The translations under genes and the position numbers were made by a program. 12,107 nt of DNA from an uncultured Bacteriovorax sp. (lineage in GTDB: Bacteria; Bdellovibrionota; Bacteriovoracia; Bacteriovoracales; Bacteriovoracaceae). Position 1 is the stretch's first letter. Every line of letters begins with the position of its first letter. The stretch is from positions 1 through 12,107 of the forward strand of contig CALUDF010000056.1 in NCBI GenBank assembly GCA_943914745.1, written 5' to 3'. The notes under the pieces were generated by a model. The model was not told where the DNA came from, searched no databases, and was given only the letters and a program-made list of their open reading frames with translations. Positions 7,252 through 12,107 of the stretch are shown here, piece by piece.

Positions 7252-7285
7252 GGGTGCCCACTTTTTTTGGGCACCCTTTTTCTTT
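7252..7285 (+). terminator. Intrinsic terminator after the YebC-like gene
   Basis: A perfect 9-bp stem, GGGTGCCCA (7252-7260) and TGGGCACCC (7268-7276), with a 7-nt loop is followed directly by TTTTTCTTT (7277-7285). It lies 14 nt after the YebC stop codon. The complementary strand has no T-run after the hairpin, so it should act only on plus-strand transcripts. Confidence 0.93.
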
Positions 7286-7391
7286 AATCCCCCTTTATTT
7301 TGACCATTTTCTAAAGCCTTAGAATCTTGCCCTCCCCCATTTTTTAACTCATGTTAGTATGACTTTGGCCATATCCATAAGGAGAGCCTGC

Positions 7392-7751
7392 ATGTTCTTT
7401 AGTAAATTTGTTGTCATCACCCTCATGAGTTTCTGCTTTCATCAAAACACCGTTTCGGCCTCTGAAGGTTTTGACAAAGACCCCCTTGCAGGACTCAGTT
7501 TTTCAAAAGAAGAAATAGCCAAGAGTCTTGAGACTCTCAAGAATTCAGGAAAAATCTCTGATGCCGATTATAAGAAGGCCACCACAGAGCTCATGGGCAT
7601 GAGTCAGAATCAGATCAACGCTCTCAAAGAAGCGGCCGTGGGAATGGTGAGAAACAATCCAGACAAAGCGGTTGAGCTCGTTCAAAAAGGATCCTTTGAC
7701 GCTGAAGCGACCAAGAAGCAAATCAGTGATCTCTCTAAACCCAAGGATTGA
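7392..7751 (+). CDS. Small exported helical protein, SHOCT-like segment
   Basis: A 119-aa protein with a signal peptide: MFFSKF, a hydrophobic core, then a probable signal peptidase I site after VSA (residue 23). The mature ~96 residues are charged and look all-helical. The segment SLETLKNSGKISDADYKKA resembles the short SHOCT-type motif (Leu repeats, Gly-x-Ile, acidic residues, Lys) often found at the ends of bacterial proteins. No enzyme motif is visible. The ATG at 7392 is chosen over one at 7359 because AAGGAG (7379-7384) lies 7 nt before it and because the signal peptide then starts properly. It follows the YebC terminator, so it is a separate unit, although I found no clear promoter in 7286-7378. 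The last 17 nt overlap the convergent RibD-C-like gene. Function unknown; secreted to the periplasm or beyond. Confidence 0.75.
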   Translation: MFFSKFVVITLMSFCFHQNTVSASEGFDKDPLAGLSFSKEEIAKSLETLKNSGKISDADYKKATTELMGMSQNQINALKEAAVGMVRNNPDKAVELVQKGSFDAEATKKQISDLSKPKD

Positions 7752-8187
7752 TTTCTTCGATCAGGTCAATATTGTCTTCCACCAGAATAGAGGTGAACTT
7801 TAGGCTGGTTAAACTCTTCATAAGGCCTTCATAATCAAGAAGGCCTTTGTTATTTCTCTTGCACATCAAGAGGGCCACTCCACGCTCTTCTAAGAAGCGC
7901 ACAATCCTGGGATTATCCTGGATCTCATCATCAAAAGAGATCACCATCGTGTTGCGCTTGTAGCGGTCATTAAAGACGCCCCAGTGAGGTTTTAGGTCGT
8001 GCAGTGATAGGGCAATCAGCCTTAAAGGCTGTTTTCTGATGTCAAAAGATTCATCGTCGACTTGAAAACTGTCGACCTGGTCTTTTTGGTTGAGCTTTTT
8101 TTGGTCAATCAATATGCAGTCGCTCTGGGCACGTAGCTCCTGAACCTCACGGTAGGTAGATTCAGGAGAAACAAATTGGATCTTCAT
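7735..8187 (-). CDS. Truncated, degenerate RibD C-terminal (reductase) domain-like protein
   Basis: A 150-aa protein whose pattern resembles the first two thirds of the RibD-C / dihydrofolate reductase-like fold, which reduces a pyrimidine intermediate in riboflavin synthesis. LRAQSDCILI (18-27) mirrors the family's LRAQSDAILV. QPLRLIALS (53-61) stands where RibD has QPLRVVLDS. NTMVIS (79-84), LDYEGLMKSL (117-126) and TSILVED (132-138) follow in the right order. The family's VEGG nucleotide-binding turn is VEDN here. The protein then stops about a dozen residues later instead of continuing for another ~60. The GTVLADDP segment is also replaced. It is therefore probably not an active reductase. 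It is the last gene of the TldD operon, 17 nt after the TldE-like gene, with a GAGAG about 10 nt before its ATG. The homology is by eye only. Confidence 0.55.
   Translation of the reverse strand: MKIQFVSPESTYREVQELRAQSDCILIDQKKLNQKDQVDSFQVDDESFDIRKQPLRLIALSLHDLKPHWGVFNDRYKRNTMVISFDDEIQDNPRIVRFLEERGVALLMCKRNNKGLLDYEGLMKSLTSLKFTSILVEDNIDLIEEINPWV
7822..7860 (+). terminator. Hairpin with T-rich tail inside the convergent gene; likely terminator of the exported-protein gene
   Basis: A perfect 9-bp stem, AAGGCCTTC (7822-7830) and GAAGGCCTT (7839-7847), with an 8-nt loop is followed on the plus strand by a T-rich TGTTATTTCTCTT. It lies about 70 nt downstream of the stop at 7751, within the coding sequence of the minus-strand RibD-C-like gene. 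On the minus strand no T-run follows it, so it should not block that operon. Confidence 0.45.
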
Positions 8188-8204
8188 GAAATATTATCTC
8201 TCAC

Positions 8205-9440
8205 CTAATTTAAGTAAACATCCATCTCGGTAAAGAGACTCGGGTTTCTGAAGTTCTTTTGAAACCCATCACTGGCAATTTCAATCAAGCGAGAATTGAA
8301 CATATCACTTGTCGTGGTCTTGACAGTGAGCTGCGGAAGGCGTCCGATGATTTCGCCTTTTTTCACGAGGTAAGAAAGTTGAAGAGGTGTCGAGAAATCT
8401 CCCTTGTCGGTAAAATCCCCTCCATCACCCATGAAGACGACCACGCACTCATCAAGAGACTTTAAAATCTCCTGTGTCGATCTCTTCCCGGCCCTAACCA
8501 CCAGGGCATTAAAGCCCATGCCAACGGCCGAATCATAAGAGCGCATTCCATTTCCTGTTGCCTCAACGCCGTACTTTTTGGCGTTACGAAGATCGGCAAT
8601 GACATTTTTCATCACCCCATTTTCAATAAGGGGAAGCGCTTCAAGCTTCCTGATTGTTCCTTCTTCATCAAACTTGCGGTAAACACCGTGCTCTGGAAGA
8701 TAGTTCACGTCATAAAGCGAGAAGTCTTTGCTGAAAATTTGCTGGTTTAATTTCCCGCTGTAAAGGGCCGAGCCTTCACAATACTTATCGGCCCTCAAGG
8801 ACTCAGTTAATTTTCCTTTGAGTTGCCCTCCTTCAATGAAGAGCACAGGGTATTTCCCATTTTTAAAAGTGATCTCATTTTTATAGGCGTCCAGGTAGGG
8901 AAGATTTTTATCCAAGACATCGGCGATATCAAGGTTTCTTCCACCTCCTGCAAAATAGCCATCAAGAAGATTGGGAGAACCCACTCGCTTGAAGAGGTAA
9001 TACCAGTCGTTTTGAGCGAACTTTTTTTCCATCACAGTGCCACTGTCGTTTTTGATATTCACGGTGTGGATGGAGCGCTCAAATTTCCCATTGAAGACAA
9101 ACTCATTTGAATACCCCTGCAAACGCTCTTGGGTCGCAGTGATGGCCTCCATGATTTGAGATAAAGGGGCCTTAAAACTTTCTTCATCAATGATTTTGGC
9201 ATTTTGGTACTGAGGCAACTCATAGTCATAAGGAATCCCGACACTCTTAGAGCTCTGGGCCTTCTTGACTAATTCAGAGTCGCTGATGTCTCCAACGTAA
9301 GATGTTGTATAAATCTTATTTCCCTCAAAAAGGCGCACACCTTTTTTCGTGATGTTTTTATTTCTCGAAGAGTTCACTGCACCCGCGACCACTTCAATGG
9401 AAAGAGACTCTTCTGTCGATGTAAGAATATCGTGTTTCAT
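8205..9440 (-). CDS. TldE/PmbA-like subunit of the TldD/TldE protease
   Basis: A 411-aa member of the TldD/PmbA family without the HExxxH metal motif, as expected for the TldE (PmbA) partner; E. coli PmbA is about 450 aa. In E. coli the TldD/E heterodimer matures microcin B17 and degrades the CcdA antitoxin in the cytoplasm. TldE supports substrate binding while TldD carries the active site. Visible family features are the central GGGRNLDIADVL region, KYPVLFIEGGQLKGKLTESL, the SALYSGKLNQQ segment aligned with the metal-site region of TldD, and the C-terminal GDFSTPLQLSYLVKKGEI. The start ATG is preceded by AAGGAG (9447-9452) at 6 nt. It begins 14 nt after the tldD stop and is followed 17 nt later by the RibD-C-like gene, so the two subunits are made from one message. 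The assignment to TldE rather than a second TldD rests on the missing metal ligands. Confidence 0.85.
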   Translation of the reverse strand: MKHDILTSTEESLSIEVVAGAVNSSRNKNITKKGVRLFEGNKIYTTSYVGDISDSELVKKAQSSKSVGIPYDYELPQYQNAKIIDEESFKAPLSQIMEAITATQERLQGYSNEFVFNGKFERSIHTVNIKNDSGTVMEKKFAQNDWYYLFKRVGSPNLLDGYFAGGGRNLDIADVLDKNLPYLDAYKNEITFKNGKYPVLFIEGGQLKGKLTESLRADKYCEGSALYSGKLNQQIFSKDFSLYDVNYLPEHGVYRKFDEEGTIRKLEALPLIENGVMKNVIADLRNAKKYGVEATGNGMRSYDSAVGMGFNALVVRAGKRSTQEILKSLDECVVVFMGDGGDFTDKGDFSTPLQLSYLVKKGEIIGRLPQLTVKTTTSDMFNSRLIEIASDGFQKNFRNPSLFTEMDVYLN

Positions 9441-9454
9441 TGCTTTCTCCTTCC

Positions 9455-10819
9455 TTAGCTGATTTGCATTCCGTTAACGAGAATAGATGGTCCCCCGTCT
9501 GCGACAGGAAGAGGAGATTGCTCCATTTTTCCGCAGCCGCCAAAGGCCGAACTCTCAAGATGAAAGTCATCTCCACAAGCTTCAATCTGCTTGAGCGTCT
9601 CAAACACTGACCCCGATAAGACAGAAACGCGGACTGCTTCCGCAAGCTCTCCATTCCTGATCATGTAGGCCCTGACCGGAGCAATGGTAAACGTGCTTCC
9701 ACCTGAACCATGCTTGAAGTTATAGAAGTAAACTCCCCCCTCTGCTTTTTTAAGCAGCTCTTTAAAAGGAACTTTTCCCCCTTCAATATAAGTCGATGTC
9801 ATTCTCACGATCGGCTCATATTCAAAATTCATGGCGCGCGCGTTTCCAGTCGGTTTTTCTTCCAGAACGTTTGCCGTATGGGTTGAATGCAGTCTTCCAG
9901 TAAGGACACCGTTTTTAATGAGGTATGTTTTTTGGGCCAATGTCCCTTCATCATCAATCGGGCAATATCCTGAAGTATTGTCATGGACACCTGTATCGAC
10001 GATCGATAAACAATCCGCCGCAATCGTGCTTCCCAATTGCCATTCCTTTGTCGCCTCAGGGTCTCCCATCATAAAGTCCGCTTCAGACTTATGTCCAAAA
10101 GACTCATGGGTAAAGACACCGGTGATCTCCGGTGAGAGGACGACTTTATATTTTCCAGGAGTGATGGTCTTGGCACTTAAGAATTTCTGAGCCTCAGTGA
10201 AGTAGTCGAGAATGTCTTTTTCTAAGTTACTAAAGGCCTTAAACTCAGTGGCATAAAGCCTGAACCCATCTTCAAAGAGCTCCTCGCCTTTTTTCAGAGT
10301 TGCAGAGAAACCAAAACCTGCTTGGTTAAAATCGTAAGAGAACTCAGTTCCCACTGAGGACTTATAGAATTTCTCTTTGTATAAATCAGTGTATCTGATT
10401 CTGGAGTCTTTCAGGTTTTCGATTTTTTTTATGAGTGGAAGGTATTTCTCCCCCATCTTCACTTTTTCTTCCAATGAAATCTTAGAAAAAGCATCCTGGG
10501 CTTTATTAATCAGGTGATGAGCACCATTGTTCTGAGGAAGCACATAGACGCTCGATGAGCGTCCTCCTGCCTCAGCTTGCTTGATGAGTTTTGTGATTTC
10601 TTCTTCAATAGCACTCACGGCCGTTGTTGAAGAATAAAACCAGGCGCCATGATGATGAACGCGGACAAATGCTCCGAGAACTGGTCTTTCACTGGCCGCC
10701 ACCAGCTCTCCGTTTTGAAAAAGAAAAGAGCTCGCCTGTGTGCGCTCAATTCTTACGTCCACAAAGTGACAAGAAAATTTTCCTAGATCTAATTTATCTA
10801 AGACGTTCCTTATGTCCAT
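9455..10819 (-). CDS. tldD: TldD metalloprotease subunit
   Basis: A 454-aa TldD homologue (E. coli 481 aa), the catalytic zinc subunit of the TldD/TldE peptidase. It cleaves small or unfolded peptides inside the closed heterodimer. The metal motif HESFGH (H238-E239 and H243) is followed by SEADFM, where E. coli has HEGIGH and LEGDF. Further family landmarks are PIDDEGT (~287-293), PTGNARA and SFVF-type strands near FTIA. The conserved Cys occurs at C429 in GGCGKMEQSPLP, then GGPSILVNGM at the end. I chose ATG 10819 because AGGAG (10826-10830) lies 6 nt upstream. A longer version from 10876 would add 19 residues overlapping the previous gene and has no family match. It is the third gene of a five-gene operon, 16 nt after the 209-aa gene and 14 nt before its TldE-like partner. 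Confidence 0.92.
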   Translation of the reverse strand: MDIRNVLDKLDLGKFSCHFVDVRIERTQASSFLFQNGELVAASERPVLGAFVRVHHHGAWFYSSTTAVSAIEEEITKLIKQAEAGGRSSSVYVLPQNNGAHHLINKAQDAFSKISLEEKVKMGEKYLPLIKKIENLKDSRIRYTDLYKEKFYKSSVGTEFSYDFNQAGFGFSATLKKGEELFEDGFRLYATEFKAFSNLEKDILDYFTEAQKFLSAKTITPGKYKVVLSPEITGVFTHESFGHKSEADFMMGDPEATKEWQLGSTIAADCLSIVDTGVHDNTSGYCPIDDEGTLAQKTYLIKNGVLTGRLHSTHTANVLEEKPTGNARAMNFEYEPIVRMTSTYIEGGKVPFKELLKKAEGGVYFYNFKHGSGGSTFTIAPVRAYMIRNGELAEAVRVSVLSGSVFETLKQIEACGDDFHLESSAFGGCGKMEQSPLPVADGGPSILVNGMQIS

Positions 10820-10835
10820 TGGCCTCTCCTGGTAG

Positions 10836-11465
10836 CTATAATTCAAATAGGGGTAATGAAAAAATCTGTCCCTCATGATACCAGAGTTCGGCGAAGTTTT
10901 CGATGAAAAGCACCTGGTCTTTCATGCGCAGAGCGCGAAAGAGAGGATCGCTGTGCAAGGACTCATCTTTTTCCCCATTTAGGTAGAGTTTGAAGTCCTT
11001 CATGATTATCTTAGTATGGAGGTCAAGTTTAGAGCGCTTGAGGGGCAAGCGCACAAATGGGTTTCTCTCTGCAGAAATTTGCTGGTGCAGATAAAAATCA
11101 ATCTCGCTTTTGTAACGAACATTTCCTTTCTTTTTTAATTCGCTAACAATGCCCTCTACCTCAGGCAAAACAAAAGAGACCTTCGTCTTACTCCAGTAAT
11201 CACCTTTAATTTTATGCATGAGCTGATTGTTGCATTCATCAGGATGAATGAGCGAGAGAAAGGCTTTGGTCACAAATTCAATTGTCATGTGAAAAGCAGG
11301 ATTGTAGGCGCGTGGCTTAAGAGAAAGCCCGTAAAAATAAAACTCAGCGATAGCGGGAACTGAGAGATTTTCTTGGACTTTCTTCAAAGCGATGGACAAC
11401 TTATTGTCCATCGCCTCATCTCCGCTTCCCCATTCTTCTTTACTTGGAAATAATGAAAAATCCAC
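10836..11465 (-). CDS. Hypothetical protein, 209 aa (or 191 aa from an internal start)
   Basis: I do not recognise this protein. It is soluble, basic in the middle (SELKKKGNVRYKSE, PLKRSKLDLHTK), and alternates likely helices and strands. It has no signal peptide or membrane segment. The GTG at 11465 starts 2 nt after the stop of the CcmI-C-like gene, which suggests translational coupling, but its ribosome binding site is weak (AAGTAAGA). An internal ATG at codon 19 (11411) has GGAG 8 nt upstream and is also possible. That ATG lies inside a perfect 11-bp hairpin (11389-11414). The gene ends 16 nt before tldD. Being locked between two operon members suggests a shared task with the TldD/E peptidase, as substrate, adaptor or regulator, but the sequence does not show which. 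Confidence 0.65.
   Translation of the reverse strand: MDFSLFPSKEEWGSGDEAMDNKLSIALKKVQENLSVPAIAEFYFYGLSLKPRAYNPAFHMTIEFVTKAFLSLIHPDECNNQLMHKIKGDYWSKTKVSFVLPEVEGIVSELKKKGNVRYKSEIDFYLHQQISAERNPFVRLPLKRSKLDLHTKIIMKDFKLYLNGEKDESLHSDPLFRALRMKDQVLFIENFAELWYHEGQIFSLPLFEL
11389..11414 (-). repeat. Perfect 11-bp inverted repeat with 4-nt loop over an internal start codon
   Basis: GCGATGGACAA (11389-11399 on the plus strand) and TTGTCCATCGC (11404-11414) are exact reverse complements separated by CTTA. On the minus strand the 5' arm contains the ATG at 11411, codon 19 of the 209-aa gene, so an RNA hairpin would cover that start codon. No T-run follows on either strand, so it is not an intrinsic terminator. 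It encodes MDNKLSIA in frame. Confidence 0.7.
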
Positions 11466-11467
11466 TC

Positions 11468-11899
11468 TTACTTAAGTTCCACACTCAGTTCGATATTGAG
11501 GTTCTTATTTCCTAAATCAGTTGATGGAAATTTTGGGTCCATCCCTTCAATCGCCCCAACTTTATTAAGAGCATCGCCAGAAGGTGAATAACGTGCGATG
11601 ACGTGAAAAGGTCCTTTGAAATCAGATCCTGCAATCATAACGTTTTTCTGCGTGATCACGAAAGCTTGCGGGAATGTCGGGCGCTCCACTCTAATGACGG
11701 CTACAGGAGGAGTCCTATCGTTTGGCCCAGAGTCAGGACCTGCTTGTTTTGCGAAGATATAAAGTACACCATTTTTAGTGATCTTACTTTCTAAACCTTT
11801 TTTCAGAGTCACCATACCGCCGACCTTTGGGTCCGTAAAAGCATGAGCGTTTGTCACTGTTAAAGCAGATAAAAGTGCAGCAAAAAAAAGACTTCTCAT
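11468..11899 (-). CDS. Exported protein resembling the C-terminal domain of CcmI/CycH (cytochrome c biogenesis)
   Basis: A 143-aa protein with a clear signal peptide (MRSLFFAALLSALTVTNAHA, cleavage after residue 20), so it should act in the periplasm. The mature part reads like the periplasmic C-terminal domain of CcmI/CycH-type proteins. GGMVTLKKGLESKI is followed by GVLYIFAKQAG (the family's DTVFVFARAA), then PPVAVIRVERPTFPQAFVI (family PLAVVRxxVxDLPxxFxL). VMIAGSDFKGPFHVIARYSPSG comes next (family VVVGARVSKSG), with EGMDPKF near the end. The TPR and membrane parts of full CcmI are absent. CcmI presents apocytochrome c to the haem-lyase machinery; a stand-alone domain may bind peptides, or may serve another role. 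AAGGAG (11907-11912) sits 7 nt before the ATG. It is the first gene of the five-gene operon. The family link is by eye. Confidence 0.65.
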   Translation of the reverse strand: MRSLFFAALLSALTVTNAHAFTDPKVGGMVTLKKGLESKITKNGVLYIFAKQAGPDSGPNDRTPPVAVIRVERPTFPQAFVITQKNVMIAGSDFKGPFHVIARYSPSGDALNKVGAIEGMDPKFPSTDLGNKNLNIELSVELK

Positions 11900-11932
11900 T
11901 TCAAAACTCCTTATGGGATAAAAGATCCACCA

Positions 11933-11961
11933 ATGATAGTATGAAGGAAGGAGCTAATCAA
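11933..11961 (-). promoter_or_regulatory. Candidate promoter of the five-gene TldD operon
   Basis: On the minus strand, TTGATT (11961-11956) is followed after exactly 17 nt by TATCAT (11938-11933), four and five of six matches to the sigma-70 consensus. The start point would be near 11926, giving a leader of about 26 nt that contains the AAGGAG before the CcmI-C-like ATG. The -35 hexamer abuts the ATG of the divergent YeeZ-like gene, and that gene's ribosome binding site lies in the spacer. Confidence 0.5.
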
Positions 11962-12107
11962 ATGAAGAACAAAAATTTATGCTTGATTGGGTGCGGTTGG
12001 TTAGGAAAACCATTGGCACATGCACTCTTGTCCAAAGGTCACTCACTTTTTATTACAACCGCCAGCGATAAATCTCCTGAATTTCAGAATGAAGGTGTTT
12101 CTTACAT
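11962..12107 (+). CDS. YeeZ-like NAD(P)-binding (SDR-type) protein, 3' partial
   Basis: The first 48 codons of a gene cut by the window edge. The N-terminus carries a Rossmann dinucleotide-binding motif, LIGCGWLGKPLA, then HALLSKGHSLFITTAS. This closely follows E. coli YeeZ (VGLGWLGMPLA) and other atypical short-chain epimerase/dehydratase relatives. AAGGAG (11948-11953) lies 8 nt before the ATG. It is divergent from the TldD operon, with only 62 bp between the two start codons. Catalytic residues lie beyond the edge, so the reaction cannot be judged. Confidence 0.75.
   Translation, partial: MKNKNLCLIGCGWLGKPLAHALLSKGHSLFITTASDKSPEFQNEGVSY

Noticed and set aside
7359..7391. Longer start for the exported 119-aa protein
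   Set aside because: No ribosome binding site precedes 7359. AAGGAG before 7392 and a proper signal peptide from that Met decide for the shorter form.
10547..10563. Palindrome GACGCTC-GAT-GAGCGTC inside tldD
   Set aside because: Seven pairs with a 3-nt loop inside coding sequence is expected by chance in a window of this size. No T-run or start codon is associated.
10820..10876. N-terminal extension of TldD from an ATG at 10876
   Set aside because: It overlaps the previous gene, lacks family similarity, and the ATG at 10819 has an excellent AGGAG at proper spacing.
1..12107. Mobile elements, CRISPR arrays, tRNA or rRNA genes, RiPP precursor genes
   Set aside because: I saw no transposase or integrase frame, no regularly spaced repeats, no cloverleaf-like sequence, and no short precursor peptide with a core region beside tldD.

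Overview
The window (about 44% GC by eye) looks like ordinary chromosome of a Gram-negative bacterium, most likely a Bdellovibrionota / Bacteriovorax-type predatory lineage. That placement is an inference. It rests on an 'unconventional' HD-GYP protein resembling Bdellovibrio Bd1817, a RapA-type SWI2/SNF2 protein, two secretory signal peptides, and tightly packed operons holding many lineage-restricted small genes. I saw no rRNA, tRNA, CRISPR array, insertion sequence or phage gene.

Layout. (1) 94-1081, plus strand: a degenerate HD-GYP protein whose promoter-like elements sit so close to its ATG that the mRNA may be leaderless. (2) 1064-4198, minus strand: a three-gene unit made of an 88-aa unknown protein, a 46-aa single-pass membrane protein and RapA. 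It is convergent with the HD gene and overlaps it by 18 bp. (3) 4216-7285, plus strand: a YbiT-like ABC-F ATPase, a GNAT acetyltransferase overlapping it by 8 nt, and a YebC/YeeN-family protein, closed by a strong intrinsic terminator. (4) 7392-7751, plus strand: a small exported helical protein. Its likely terminator hairpin lies inside the convergent gene. (5) 7735-11961, minus strand: a compact five-gene operon. In transcription order it encodes an exported CcmI-C-like domain protein, an unknown 209-aa protein, TldD (metalloprotease subunit), a TldE/PmbA-like partner and a truncated, degenerate RibD-C-like protein. (6) 11962-end: the start of a divergent YeeZ-like NAD(P)-binding protein, cut by the window edge.

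How the genes may work together. The ABC-F and YebC families both act on translating ribosomes, and members of both have been linked to polyproline stalls, so region 3 reads as a ribosome-assistance operon. Its ABC-F is odd: the second nucleotide-binding domain has lost its Walker A lysine and catalytic glutamate, although it keeps the signature that completes the first site. RapA recycles RNA polymerase, so regions 2 and 3 place transcription and translation maintenance genes back to back. Region 5 is built around a TldD/TldE peptidase pair, which in other bacteria matures or degrades small peptides. The unknown genes beside it are the best candidates for something undescribed, although I see no proven new system.
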